DNA of 64,000 bases from Zingiber officinale (lineage: Eukaryota; Streptophyta; Magnoliopsida; Zingiberales; Zingiberaceae). Made by a program: the position numbers and the translations under genes. Location: assembly GCF_018446385.1 (NCBI RefSeq), contig NC_056000.1:34013511-34077510 (forward strand), written 5' to 3'. Positions 11,651 through 24,950 of this stretch are shown here, piece after piece. Each line of letters starts with the position of its first letter. The stretch's first letter is position 1. Below the pieces are notes generated by a model. That model ran no database searches. It had not been told where the DNA came from and was given only the letters and a program-made list of their open reading frames with translations.

Positions 11651-12623
11651 ACATAATATGTTGTTTTAGATGATTATGTCTCCATGCTATATGCTTATGT
11701 AATTATGCTATGATACATGGTTTTTGTGAGTATGAAAGGATCTTACTAAGCCTGTGTGCTTATAGTTACTTTCCTTGTACCGCAGATAAAAGTAAAGGAT
11801 GGATAAACTAAGGGAGCAGCAGGAGAGCCAAGAGATGTGTGTGGTGGTGGCTCGGCTAAGGAAAAAGACCTGCTTATGTTAATTTATGCTTGTTATGAAC
11901 TATGCCTATCTTACGTTAAGGTCTTGCATGATTACTTAATACTTATTCCTGCTTATGTTGGAAATTGATATCATGACTTTTTAAATTTTAAATTATGCTT
12001 AACATGCTCATGTGATTATAAATGTTAGACAATTAATTATTGGTGTTTGAAAAGAAAAGTAATTAAAAAAAAAGAAACATAAAATAATATAGAAATAAAT
12101 ACTTCCGCTGCTTAGAAATAGATTAATATGCATGTATGCTTGTAAGTAACCCCGTCCTAGCAGGAGGGGCGGGCGTTACAGATCCGAGGTCATCCAGTAA
12201 CCAAAATGTAAATAAGAAATCACCATAGGAACAAAAATACTAAGCAATGTGGATGAATCATAACTATTCCAAAATTATTTCTACTATTCAAGCTCAAGTA
12301 CTTAAGTGTAGTGTAAATAAGATCCTTAAGGTTAAGTCAAAACTTATACCAAACTCCATACAATACTTAGCTTATTTCATGCTACTAAAGATAGAGAAAG
12401 GAGATACACCAAACATACTAACACTATCTTGACAACACATGAACTAAGAAGATGCTAGTCATTTTGTTGTCGGACAAGTAGTAGAAAAAGTAGAATGTTT
12501 GATGTTCTCAAATATGCCTCAAAACTAGAAATATGAAACTCATAAAATGCGAATAAACAAAGTAAACTAATAAAATATGCAAAACAAAATAAAATGCAGA
12601 AAGAAAAGAAAACTCGACTCGAC

Positions 12624-14174
12624 TCAGGTTGTGCAAACAGACATAACACCCCCCCCCAGACTTAAACTTTTCATCGTCTCGATAAAATCAATACGGGGGC
12701 GGGGTGGTGGATAAGGGGGTCCCCGATATGTGCCAAGGGAAAATCTAGGCATACCAGGAAGATGGCCAAGGTGTTGATGATATTGATAAAGGGCATCTAT
12801 TTGTTGTCTAGTGATATCCATATCATCCATAAAATTTCTCATTCTTTCCTGGTCAACCTCATAATCCTGAACGAACCCTGTCACCTGACTATGGAAGTCC
12901 TTAGTAAATTGAAAATGGTCCTGTACCTCCCTAAACTAGTCGTCAGATAACTTGAAGCGACCCTCCAACAATTGTTATTGGGTATTTTGCTTCTCATAAA
13001 GGGAGTCTAAGGAGGCACGGAAGTCGGAAAAATCAAACCTAGAGGGTCCCGTGCTATAGGCAAAAGGGTGCCTAGGAGGTTCCGGATGTCCAGAAGACTA
13101 CGGGAATCCTGATAACGAGGGCTCTTGGTGGTACTCGGTTTCTTCTATAATGGAGGGTACAGTCTCGGGGTGTAAATCAGTAATCACCGAGTTCGCGGGG
13201 TTATGAACTGAAGTGCGCTCAGGGCAAGGAAGGGGTAATGGAAAACCATTATTCCTAGGGAAGGCAAACTCATTCTCATCCCGACAAATCATCCTAATAG
13301 CAAGACAAGAATCAATATCAATCTTGTCATTATCATGAATCACCTCTAATCCATCAAGCTCACAACCCAGATTGAATGCTATTTGGGTGATCAATCCACC
13401 AAACACTATCATCCCCGAAGATACCTTAGCTGCCCTCAACAAAGTTTACAAAAAATGAAATCCGGAATCAAAATCTAATTTATTCAACATTGCCCAAATA
13501 GAATAGAGTTCTACCTTTCTAACCACCCCATCACTCTCTCCTCGACCAAAGATCGTTTTGCTCATCACTCGGTGAAGGTATCTAAAGGTCAGATTTTGCA
13601 TACGGGATGCCTTGGCTCTAGAGGGTTCATAAGGGTCTTTTGATCCGGTTGTTAACATCCAAAATTCATTCCATCTCATTTCATCATCAAATCCATGGGC
13701 ACCACCAATGGGTAAACCAAAATAATTATTAAAATCACTAAAAGTCCACCGAACTTCTTTATTCATCATCCTAAAAGTTATGACCCCTATGTAGTCATCC
13801 TCGGAAAAAAATTTAACATCAATCGAGCTCAAAAATTCAAGGACTAGGCGGGGGTAAGTCGGTGCATGAGCGTACATAATATCATTCCAATCTAAAGAAC
13901 TAATCATCCAATCTACATCATCCCTAATTCCTAGCATATCCATAGTAATGGGATCCATATACTTAGTGCATATAATTTTTCTAGCAACAAGGATATCATA
14001 TCTAGCTTTTTGTTCATGATTTCTAAAAATAATATTGAACTCATTTTCATTACCTTCGTCACGTGCCACCCTTTTTCCTTTGCCTTTTGAAGAAGAAGCC
14101 TTTCCTTTCCCTCTGTCGCCTCCCGGCGCATCTCCTTCGCCAGATCCACTGCTTCCTCGACGAAGTCTCTTCAA
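12624..14174 (-). mobile_element. Athila-type extra ORF region (ATHILA ORF1 family) of the Ty3 element
   Basis: Fossil coding region on the minus strand, from an ATG at 14174 to the polypurine-like end near 12645. The N terminus is basic and glycine/serine/lysine-rich. The core, with PTYPRLVLEFLSS, GVITFRMMNKEVRWTFSDF and NNYFGLPIGGA, fits the conserved segment of the ATHILA ORF family found in plant Athila retrotransposons. A proline-rich tail ends IETMKSLSLGG next to the purine tract. The family's function is not established, though an envelope-like position has been proposed. The region is broken. Confidence 0.72.
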
Positions 14175-14806
14175 GATCTACGACATGGTGTGCAAGGTTT
14201 TGAGGAATTTCTTGTGGAGATGGGTCTTGAGGATGGGAGAGGAGGAGAAGGAGGGAAAAATAGGGAAGTTGCTTCTCTCTTTCCGGATTTGTGGCTTGAA
14301 GAAGTGTTAGATCTAGATGTAGATCTAAACAAAAATGAGCTCTAGAGGTGGGAATTAGGGTTTGATGAGGTGTAGTGGGGAGGAGAAGACTTTTTGGGAG
14401 AGAAGGAGATGGAAATTAGGGCTTTTGGAGGAGTAGGCGGCGCACACGGGTAGGGGCATGACCATGTATTATAGACACGGCTGGGTTAGGTGGGGTTTTG
14501 CACGGTCTTGCCGATTGGCACGACCTCCTCTTTTCACCCCTCGGCCAAAGTCGCATGATCGTGCCAATTGGCACGGCCAGTTTCTCCTTCTTCTCTGCAT
14601 ATGTCGCACGGTCGTGCCAATTGACACAACCAGTTTCTCCTTCTTCTCTGCATATGTTGCATGGACATGCCAATTGGCACGACCTGAGTCTTCTCCCTCT
14701 CTGGTGTTCTCGCACGACCGTGCCGATTGGCACGTCCCGTGTTCTTCTCTTCTCTGCATAGGCCACATGGCCGTGCAAGGTTACCGTGTTCTTCTCCCTC
14801 TCTGTC
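14175..14806 (-). other. Noncoding region of the Athila-type element with palindromic motif array
   Basis: This is leader-like sequence upstream of the Athila ORF. From about 14455 it holds repeats of CACGGTCGTGCCAATTGGCA-type motifs at spacings of about 60 bp, interleaved with TTCTCCTTCTTCTCTGCATA. The many overlapping ORFs here are by-products of the repeat. Copia homology begins at about 14807. Confidence 0.7.
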
Positions 14807-16789
14807 TTGACATCCACTTGCCAAATCTCATAATAGATAAAAGAATCCGGATAGACTTAAGCATGGCTACCGGTGAAAAAGTTTTCTTTTTCAACAAGCC
14901 TTGCTTTGAAAGTTTCAACCTTCCCGTCTATCCTCTTTTCCTATTGTAGACCTGTTTTCACTTAATAGCTTTTACACCATTTGGTGGTTCTACAAGCTCC
15001 CAGACTTTATTAGAATACATATATTCTAATTCTGTATTCATTGCTCTTTTCAAAGATGCTGCATTTTTATCTTAGAGTGTTTCGTCATATGTCCGGGAAT
15101 TAGGTTCATATTCACCAGGGATCAAGTCCAAAGGCTCTCCCAAAATATGAATATTTTAGGTTGCCTAACAACCCTCCCACTACGATGAGACACCTTCTGC
15201 AATTGTGTATCATCTGTGATACGTGTTGCAGTTTCTTGTGATATTTCATCTTGTACAGTTGGTACTAGATTAGACGTGTCCTTTATTATTTCCTTAAGAA
15301 CAAATTTACTTATGGACTTATGGTTTATTACATAGTACTCTTCTAAAAATCGTGCATTGGTGCTAACAATGACCTTATGATTTTTAGGACTATAAACCTC
15401 CTTTCATTTTTCTAGGATAACCTACAAACAAGTGAACTCCTGTCCTACTTATCAGTGTCTCTCATGTGCTAGACCATCTAAATTCGAATATGCTTCAGAC
15501 TAGGCTTACACCCATTCTATAATTCTATGGGAGTAGAGAGTTCTGACTTAGAAGATACAATGTTCATTTCCGTTTCCAGAGTATATCCTCAAAACGAATT
15601 TGGTAATTTTCTGAATAACTCATCATCAATCTAATCATTTTCATAAGAGCCCTATACCTTATTTCTACTACACCATTCTGTTGGGGTGTACCAGGTGCAG
15701 TTAGTTGGGATTAAATCCCGACTTCTGATAAGTGACTCCTAAACTCTCCTAAGAGGTACTCACCACTACGATCTCACCGTAGTGTCTTGATACTTTTACC
15801 TTGACGTTTCTCCACATCAGCCTTGTACTCTTTAAACTTATAAAAGTACTTAGACTTGTGGTACATCAAGTAAATGTACCCGTATTTCGAATTGTCGTCT
15901 ATAAAAGAGATGAAATATTCGAAACCACCTCTTGTCTGGATAGTCATAGGACCACACAAATCAGAATGAACCAATTTCAATATATCTTTGGCTCTATACC
16001 CCTTATACTTAAAAGTTTCTAGGTTATTTTTCCTTCCAAGTAAGACTCGCAGGTTGGAAAGATTTCCACTACCAATGAACCCAAGAGTTCATTGGTTATT
16101 ATCCTTTGAATTCTACTTAAGTTAATATAACCTAGCCTTAGATGCCAAAGATATGATTGATTTATTTCCGAAGGTTGTTTTCTCTTAAAGTTAGAAGATG
16201 TGTCATTAATTCCATTTATTACATCATGGGAGTTATTGGATTATAGATTGTCAACCAACATACCAGAACAGATAAATTCCCTCTTTATCTTGATAACAAC
16301 TTTGTTATTAAAAGAGGCAGAATATCAAGTTCTTTGATAGTTTAGAAACTAAAAACAAATTCTTTCTAAACTTAGTGCGTAAAGATAATTTCTCAAAATC
16401 CATATTTTATTCCTATCAGAGGATAAGCATCTCCTACTACAACAGCTGCTACTTTTACAGCAGTACCCATGTGGACGGTGATTTATATAGTTGTCGAGTT
16501 TTCTGGAACCCTTGCAATGATTTACAGGCATGATCAGTGGTTCATGTATCTACACACTAGATATCGGTAGATAACACCACTAAATATGTTTCATCAACTA
16601 ATAAAATATACCATTATTGTTCTCAGTTCTAAGAGGGCAGTCTACCTTAATGTCCAAGTTTTCTAATCATTACAATTGGGACTACTAAGTCTATTCTATA
16701 GTATAACAACTAGGGGATTGATTAACATTTGAAATCCTAAGAATCACAAAAATATTTGGTCAAGACCAACATCTTAAAAATCCCCGTGA

Positions 16790-17275
16790 ATTTTGTATGC
16801 CACGATAGTGTGGACGTATACAAAATCAAAGAGGAGATTTTATCCATTAATTTTATTATCTCGTCAACCTTACTTTATGACAAATAAAATTAATAGTTGG
16901 TCTGTCTTTGATCAAATATTTGGTCAAAACTTTGAATTTAAAATAACATTGATTCCTCAAACAATATTATTTAAATTCACCAACACCTCAAACACCGGGA
17001 ATTATGCATGCCACGTTAGTGTGGACGTATACAAATTCAACATTCGTAAGAGGAGGGTCTTACCCATTAATTATCTTGTCAACCTTAAATTACCTCAAAG
17101 TCCATGAATTTAGTATGCCACGTTAGTGTGGACGTATACAAATTCAATTGTTTGTAAGAGGAAGTATTACCCATTTTATATTGTCAACCTAACTTTATGA
17201 TAAATAAAATTACCTCAAACACCATGAATTTTGTATGCCACGTTAGTGTGGACGTATACAAATTCAAACATTTGT
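16790..17275 (-). repeat. Spaced repeats in the Copia 5' internal region
   Basis: Four copies of a unit containing GTGTGGACGTATACAAA lie near 16808, 17020, 17127 and 17248, each followed by TTGTAAGAG-like sequence and a TTACCCATTA-like stretch. They lie between the primer-binding site side and the integrase-type region. No function is known. Confidence 0.75.
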
Positions 17276-18185
17276 AAGAGGGGGATTTTACCTAACTTTA
17301 TGACAAATCAATAGTTGGTATTGCTTTGGTCCCGCAAAACAATAGCAGTGACTCCGTTGGGGAGGATACTATTGAATGCGTCTAAGTGTATACCATTTCT
17401 TGATACTTAGTTCATTAAATAGGATTATGCCCCTTCAGTTGGAGAAGATCACACGCTCCTGAATAATTTCCTATAATCATCCATAAAGGAAGTTTGATCT
17501 AGTGATCCACAACAAACCCATCCGTTGTGGAGGGAGGCACTCAGAGCCAACACGCAAGCTTGTTGCATCACTTACAAACCAGTAATGGAGACCGTGGGAT
17601 TTATATACTAATCCCTCTCCCACTTAGTTATTTAAAATGAGGAATTTTAACCTATGCTAGCATATAACACATGCACACACACAGTAAATAAAAGTAATAA
17701 ATTTGGAAATTAATTTTCCAACTATTATGACATTTCCATCACTGTCCTCCGTGTGCTCCAACCCTAGCTGCTGCCATCTTTAGCCACCGCCATCGGGTCG
17801 AGCTATCGTATCTATCTTGCTTCTTATTCTGCTGCGTCTCTGGTCCTCCGATAGCACCACGCCTCGCAAGGATACGATCCGCGACAAATATAGAATGTTA
17901 CATACATCGATCCTATATTCTATAAAGGAATGCACATGTATTCTAGATCGAACAAAAATAAAATTCTAAAAATAACACAGCTCCTGCTGTATTTGATACA
18001 TACAATCATGCACATAAAATAATGCTCTTGACATGTCCAAGGGTCTAATCACACACAATATCTATATGCCATAATAGTTGGAGCTTGTAACCAAAGAGTT
18101 AGCACATCCTACTATTATCCTGCCTAAATTATGTATGACATGTGCATAATCTATTTGAAAACCAAACACACAGAGGCAAACTCTA

Positions 18186-18197
18186 GCTCTGATACCA
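18186..18197 (-). other. Primer-binding site, initiator Met tRNA type
   Basis: On the minus strand the sequence reads TGGTATCAGAGC, two bases inside the LTR end. This is the standard Copia priming site and it fixes the element's direction. Confidence 0.92.
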
Positions 18198-18199
18198 AT

Positions 18200-21100
18200 T
18201 GTTGGTTAGTCCTAGGAAAATCATACCAGTTTCACTGTACAAAAATTTTGTACAAGTGTTGAATATTTCCTTAAATAACCTATTGTGTTCTTTAGAAGTT
18301 AAATTAGGAATCGCAGACGGAACTTAACATCATTGATTCCAAATTTAACATATCTGTTCTTAATGGTTTAGATTTGAATCGCAAGCGGAACTTAACACTA
18401 TTGATTCAAATCCACCTATGTTATTAATTTCATTAAATATTAATTTCCAAAATTGGCTTCCATGACTGTATGACGAGGCACATGGCCTTCTTGGATATGG
18501 GAGCAACCACCACCGCCTAGACAAAGCCTTTTAAGGAAAACTAATATTTAATTTCCATAAATAACTCTAGGTTTAACCAAAAAGAACAATCGAATCACAA
18601 ATTCAAAAAAATAAAAGAAAAGAAACACAACTTCGAAACAAATCCGAAAACTCTAGAATCATATGCCTCTTGTGTTTGGTATTTCCAAAAATAACTATAC
18701 AAAGAAAACTAGTATGATGTGGAAAATAATTACTAGTTATACCTTTCTTTGTAAGCAAATAACCTCTTGATCTTCTACTATATTTCTCTTCTTATCCCGG
18801 ACGTTGTGTGGGAAACGATCTACCGCGATGAGAATACACCTAAGCCACCTTCTTCTCCAAGCAAGATTCGGCCACCATAATGTTGGTGCAGTGAGCACCA
18901 GATGATCGAACCTGAGTTTTGATTATGGCAAAGGGCTCAAAGTTAAGTGGTGGTGTTATCTAACAAAGTTCATGGAGCTTGCAGGAAAGTCCTAAGTGTT
19001 ACTTAGGCAAAAGTCCTAGCTGCGGTTAGGCAGGTGAAAACCCTAGGGGGTGGTAACCCTAGGTCATAGGGGGTGGTAACCCTATGCGGAAAAGTCTTGG
19101 CAGGTCGATGGCTTCAGGCAAAAGTCCTAGGGGGTGGTAACCCTAGGTGGAAAGTCCTGGTGTCGCGAACCAGGTGGAAGTCTGAACTGGCCGGTGAAGC
19201 GGATGTTCAGCAGAAAGTCCGGAAGCATCGAGTGCCGAGCAAAAGTCCAGTCGATCTGGAGGATCGTACTGGCAACAGGTAAATCTCCTGAGTGGAGTAG
19301 GTGAGGACGCGTTCCCCGTAGAGGGAACAGTAGGCGTCGGGTCGACCTAGGGTTTCCGGTCGGAAACCCGAAGTCAGACTCGGACAGTCCGGAGACTGTC
19401 TATACTTTATTTTATGTGTACTATGCTAACTTTGTTTTGCAGGGTATGTGTTTTGGGACTAACACATTTTGCAGGAACAAAGGAGCAAGTTACAACTCGG
19501 ATGAACAGTGTCCGAGGCGCCTCCATGGAGCTTGGAGGCGCCTCGGGTGCGAGCCAGGAAAAGGCCAGCGCAGCAGACTGGAGGCGCCTTGAATGGCGCT
19601 TGGAGGCGCCTGAGGCGGATAAGCTGCGACCAGTGCGGAGCTGATCCACACGCAGGTGACCCGGAGCTTAAGGGCTCCCTCGATTCAGTTGGAAGCACCC
19701 TGAACAAGCTACTTAAGCCTTGTTCGAGCAGCAGCTTGGATAGAACAAAAAATTACAATCTTCCTTCCTTGCTCTGCTCAAAGAATGCTCCGACAAAGCT
19801 GTTGCAATATTTCGACGACCAGGAGCTTCAAGTTTCCTATTATCGTTGTCGGTATAATTTTAATTATAGTTACATTTTGTAATTCATCTGTAATATCCAT
19901 ACGAAATTATAGTTGTTGCCCACGGAAAGCGATCAAGGATCGCGGGCCTTCGAGTAGGAGTCGACCTAGGCTCCGAACGAAGTAAACGACCGTGTTCTTG
20001 TGTTTATCTCTTTTATTCCGCTGCTTTAATTACTCTACGAACGTGTTACGATTCTGATAATCGAACGATTTAGCCGCGAGCGCTATTCACCCCCCCCCCC
20101 CTCTAGCGCGATCTCGATCCAACACATAATTCTCCAAGAGAAGTAGAGGTCCGGCCACCACCACCAAGCTCCAAGGGATGCTAGAAACAAAAACTCCTTT
20201 CTCTCCTTCTTCTCCTAGCTAGAGCCGTCCACCATTGATTGCTCTTGTGTTGATGCCACCGGCCACAAAGGAGAAAGAGAAGAGAAGAAGAAGAGACCCA
20301 GGGCCGGCCACTCCAAGGAGGAAAAGAGAGGAAGAAAAAGAATAGAGTCGTTAGCCATGAAGGCATCTCTACCCCCTCTTTTATAATCCTTGGTCTTGGC
20401 AAATAAGAAAATTTAAATAAAAACTTCCTTAATTCTTTTGCTATGAAAAGGAAAATTCATTTTAATTAAAAAAAATTCTTCTCATTAAACATCATGGCCG
20501 GCCACTTTAATCTCCAAAACAAAGAGAGTTTTAATTAACACAAGAATTAAAACTTCCTAATTTGTCTCCGGAAATTTATAAAAAATTTCTTCAATAATTT
20601 TTCCCTTCATGGTGGTTTGTAAAAAGGAAATTTTATAAATTAAAATCTTTCTTTTAAACATGTGGATGATTTCCAAAAAGGAAAGTTATCTCTAAAAATT
20701 AAAATCTCCTTTCAATCTATAAATAAGGAAAGACATCAAATCTTTTCTTAATCTTTTGTAGAAACTTATAAAATAAATATTTAATTTTTTAAAATCTCTT
20801 TTAAATCATGAACATGGTTAAAAAAGGAAAGTTTTCTCAAAATTAAAATCTACCTTTCAATCTACAAATAAGGAAATATTTTAAATCTTTTCTTAATCCT
20901 TTGTAGAATGCTATAAAAGAAAAGATTTAAATTTTAAACTCTCTTTTAAAACTATGATATCCACATTAAGAAAAAATTTTAAATAAAAATAAAATCCTTT
21001 TTAATATGGTCGGCCAATCAAGCTTGGGCTCCAAGCTATATCCGGCCAATTAACTTGGCTCAATCCTTTGATCTTGGCCGGCCCTAGCTTGGGTTTCAAG

Positions 21101-22078
21101 CTAGCTTGGCCGACCCCATTAGGATGGGAAAGAAGTGGGTATAGGTGGGTATAATTCTCTATATACAAAAGGTTACGATAGGGACCGAGAGGAGGAATTG
21201 GTTTTGGTCTCCCGATGAAATTATGCTTCCCGTGTTCGCCCCGGACACTTAACTTAATTTCATCAATAATAATTCATACCACTAAAGAATTATTATTGAA
21301 CTACCATACCAATCCCAAATTATGTTTTTGGGCTCCTTCTTATTATGAGTATGTTAGTCTTCCTGTGTTTAAGATGTCGAATGTCCACTAATTAAATGAG
21401 TTACTGACAACTCACTTAATTAATATCTTAGTCCAAGAGTAGTACCACTCAACTTCATCGTCATGTTGGACTAAGTCCACCTGTAGGATTTAACATAACA
21501 ATTCTTATGAGCTTCTCTTGGGGTCATTCTCAACCTAGATTACTAGGACACAGTTTCCTTCTATAATCAACAACACACACTATAATTAATATCATTTCCC
21601 AACTTATCGAGCTTATTGATTTATCGAGCTAAATCTCACCCATTGATAAGTCAAAGAAATAAATACTAAATATATGTGTTTGTTATTATATTAGGATTAA
21701 GAGCACACACTTCCATAATAACTAAGGTCTAGTTCTTTTATCAAGGCAGTATAAAAAGAACTTACCTAAAATGGTCCTACTCAATACACTTAGAGTGTAC
21801 TAGTGTAATTTATTAGTAAAGATAAACTAATACCTAATTACACTATGACTATTCCAATGGTTTGTTCCTTTCCATCTTAGTCATGAGCAACTATTTATAA
21901 TTTATAAAGAACTGATAACATGATCTTCTGTGTGTGACACCATACACTATGTTATCTACAATATAAATTAATTGAACGACTACACTTAACAAATAAATGT
22001 AGGTATTTGACCATTGTGATTCTTTATTTCTAAATAAATGTTTATACAAAAGCTAGGCTTTTAGTATACACTCTAACA
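18200..22078 (-). repeat. 5' LTR of the Copia element
   Basis: The LTR has plus-strand ends TGTTGGTTAGTCC and CACTCTAACA. Without the nested solo LTR it is about 2.6 kb, matching the two related solo LTRs at 22395-24950 and 52634-55074. All three share AGGTAAGTTCTTTTT-type and AAATTAATATT-type blocks in the same order. Confidence 0.88.
18881..20124 (+). mobile_element. Solo LTR, Copia SIRE-like, nested in the Copia LTR
   Basis: The 1244-bp insert begins TGTTGGTGCAGTGAG and ends GATCCAACA, with an exact 5-bp duplication CATAA at 18876-18880 and 20125-20129. Near its end it has TATTCACCCCCCC and CTCTAGCGCG, a layout typical of SIRE/Maximus-type Copia LTRs. It contains repeats of GGGGGTGGTAACCCTA (19035-19150) and four AGGCGCCT palindromes (19510-19615). 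It is the youngest layer visible in this part of the stack. Confidence 0.88.
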
Positions 22079-22394
22079 ATGGAAAAACTCCCTAAGTCCT
22101 GAAGTTTTGTTGGAATATTTGTCATAAATAGAGTGCTGCAATTCTCTGTTAATGCCACGGTCTCGAAGTCGCCCTTTTGCCTCTTGTTGGATAAAATTCC
22201 CTTTAAGAACTTTACGAACTTCGGCATTTGGTGCAGTGTGTCTATCAGTGGTACTTCTACACAAATTTCCTTAATCTTCTTCAAGAATCAGTTGAACTCT
22301 TCATCTTCTGGGATATTATCAGTTTCTGAGGTAAAATAATCATATGACTTTGTAGGGGAATTTGAAGAGTCTCTTCAACTTTCTTAGTGACCTC
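22079..22394 (-). mobile_element. Athila-type element fragment, protease-proximal region
   Basis: The minus strand codes KKIKEICVEVPLIDTLHQMP and then KFVKFLKGILSNKRQ and FETVALTENCS. This is the conserved stretch just ahead of the protease in Athila-type polyproteins. It lies between two LTR insertions and is part of the 6614-29477 element. Confidence 0.75.
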
Positions 22395-24950
22395 TGTTGG
22401 TTGGTCCTAGGAAGATCGTACCGGTTCCACTGCACAAAAATTTTATATAAGTCCTGAACCTTTTCTAACAACCTATTGTGTTCTTTAGAAATTAAATTCG
22501 TAATCGCAAACGGAATTTAACATTATTGATTCCAAATTTAACTTAAGCATTATTGTGTTCATAATGCTTAACATTATTGATCCAAATCCACCTATGTTAT
22601 AATTCAATTAAATATTAATTTCTAAAATTGGCTTCCAGGACTACATGGCGAGGTACTAGGCCTTCTTGGGTATGGGATCATCCACCACCACCTAGACAAA
22701 GCCTTTTAAAGAAATCTAATATTTAATTTCCTTATATAACTCTAGGTTTAACCAAAAGGAACAATCGAATCACAAATTCGATAAAAACAAAACAAAATAA
22801 ACACAACTTCGAATATCTAATCAGAAAATCTAGAATCACTAGCCTCTTTTGTTTGGAATTCATACAAAGAAAACTAGTATGATGCGGAAAACAATTACTA
22901 GTTATACCTTTCTTTGTAAGTAATAACTTCTTGATCTTCTACCGTATTCCTCTTCTTATCTCGGACGTTGTGTGGGCAACGATCTGCCGAGATGAGAACC
23001 ACCAAGCCTCCTTTCTTCTAGCAAGATTCGGCCACCAACCAATGAGCTCCAAGGGATGCAAGAGCAAAACCTCCTTTCTCTCCTTCTTCTCCAAGCTAGA
23101 ACCGGCCACTAAAAACCCCTCTAGTATTGATGTCGCCGGCCACCAAGGAAAAAGAGAAAAGGAGAAGAGCAAGGACTAGAGCCGACCACCACTAAGGAAA
23201 AGAGGGAGGAAAATAGAATAGAGTTGTATCTTATGAAGGCACCCCTCCCTCTCTTTTATAATCCTTAGTCTTGGCAAATAAGAAAAATTTAAATAAAAAC
23301 TTCCTTATTTTCTTTGTCATGAAAAGGAAAATTTAATTGATTAAAAACAATTTCCTTTTCTTATATTAAGTGGCCGGCTACCTCATAGCTCCAAGCAAGG
23401 AAAGTTTTAATAACACAAGAATTAAAATTTCCTAATTTACTTCTGAAATTTTAAAAAATTTCTCTAATAATTTTTCCCTTCATGGTTGGTTATAAAAGGA
23501 AATTTTATAAATTAAAATTTCTCTATTAAAACATGTGGATAATTTCCAAAAAGGAAAGTTTTCTCTAAAATTAAAATCTTCCTTTCAATCTACAAATAAG
23601 GAAAGATATCAAATCTTTTCTTAACCTTTTGTAGAAACTTATAAAAGGAAATATTTAATTTTAAGACTCTCTTTTTAAATCATGAACATGATTACAAAAA
23701 AAAGGAAAGTTTTATAAAAAAAAATTAAAATCTTCCTTTTAACTACAAATAAGGAAAGATATCAAATCTTTCACTTAATCTTTTGTAGAAGGAAAGATTT
23801 AAATTTTAAACTCTCTTTTAAAATCATGATATCCACATAAGAATATATTTTAAATAAAATCCCTTTTATTTTTCTAGTTGTCGACCACCTAAGCTTGGGA
23901 TCCAAGCTTTGGCCTGCCACCTTAAATTGGCTCCACCCTTAGCTTTGGCCGGCCCTAGCTTGGGCTCCAAGTTAGCTTGGCTGGCCACCTCAAGGTGGGT
24001 AGAAAGGTGGGTATGCGGTGGGTATAATTCTCTATATACAAGAGGCTATGATAGTGACCGAGAGGAGAAATTGGTTTTGGTCTCCTGATGAAATTAAACT
24101 TTCCGTGTTCGCCCCGAACACCCAACTTAATTTCATCAATAATAATTCATACCACTAAAGAATTATTATTGAACTACCGCACCAATCCCAATTATATTTT
24201 GGGCTCCTTCTTATTATGAGTGTGTTAGTCTCCCTGTATTTAAGATGTCGAATGCCCACTAATTAAATGAGTTACTGACAACTCTCTTTAATTAATATCT
24301 CAGTCCAAGAGTAGTACCACTCAACCTTTTTGTCATGTCGGACTAAGTCTACCTGCAGAGTTTAACATGACAATTCTTATGAGCTCCTCTTGGGGGCATT
24401 ATCAACCTAGATTACTAGGACACAGTTTCCTTCTATAATTAACAACACACACTATAAGTAATATCATTTCCCAATTTATCGAGCATTTTGATTTATCAAG
24501 GTAAATCTCACCCTTTGATAAGTTAAAGAAATGAATACTAAATATATGTGTTTGTTATTATATTAGGATTAAGAGCACACACTTCTATAATAACTAAGGT
24601 CTTGTTCTTTTATTAAGTCAGCACAAAAAGAACTTACCTTAAATGGTCCTGCTCAATACACTCAGAGTGTACTAGTGTAATTTTATAGTTAAGATAAACT
24701 AATACCAAATTACACTACGACTATTCCAATGGTTTATTTCTATCCATCTTAGTCGTGAGCTACTATTTATTATTTATAAAAAACTGATAACATGATCTTC
24801 TGTGTGTGACACCACACACTATGTTATCTACAATATAAATTAATTGAACAACTACATTTAACATATAAATGTAGACATTTTTTACCAATGTGATTCTTTA
24901 TTTCAAAATAAATGTTTACAAAAGCTAGGTTTTTAATATACACTCTAACA
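22395..24950 (-). mobile_element. Solo LTR of the Copia family (minus orientation)
   Basis: The 2556-bp LTR has plus-strand ends TGTTGGTTGG and CTCTAACA and an exact 5-bp duplication ACCTC at 22390-22394 and 24951-24955. It is clearly homologous, end to end, to the LTRs at 18200-22078 and 52634-55074. It has no internal region. It interrupts the Athila element's protease-proximal part. Confidence 0.92.

Larger units (their letters stand above)
8729..12180 (+). mobile_element. Solo LTR, Tekay-like (chromovirus) Ty3 family, with intact ends
   Basis: The element begins TGTAACACCC and ends GGGCGTTACA, matching the ends known for long plant Tekay/Del-type LTRs. It is flanked by an exact 5-bp duplication GATCC (8724-8728 and 12181-12185). 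At 3452 bp it holds no internal domain, so it is a solo LTR left by LTR-LTR recombination. It carries three tandem arrays (about 9505-10870, 11045-11195 and 11460-11650). It lies in the 3' noncoding region of the minus-strand Athila element and is younger than it. Confidence 0.88.
14807..22078 (-). mobile_element. Ty1/Copia LTR retrotransposon, minus strand, incomplete
   Basis: The 5' LTR is at 18200-22078, the primer-binding site at 18186-18197, and coding remnants run leftward to about 14807. Integrase-type sequence at about 15640-16150 includes LVHSDLCGPMTIQTRGG, followed by FEYFISFIDDNSKYGYIYL. A second element at 59883-62317 carries the same order on the same strand, so this is a local family. 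The element is broken; its reverse transcriptase end and 3' LTR are not seen. It lies within the Athila element, and its 5' LTR holds a nested solo LTR (18881-20124). Confidence 0.85.

Noticed and set aside
14416-14949. Several overlapping ORFs on both strands
   Set aside because: All are readings of the CACGGTCGTGCC-type palindromic repeat and differ only in frame; no protein family fits.
16790-17275. Spaced repeats considered as a CRISPR array
   Set aside because: Spacing is uneven, spacers are themselves partly similar, and the setting is the internal region of a Copia element in a plant genome.
18186-18197. tRNA-like sequence
   Set aside because: It is a 12-base tRNA-complementary priming site next to an LTR, not a tRNA gene; the same holds for 28384-28400 and 55781-55797.
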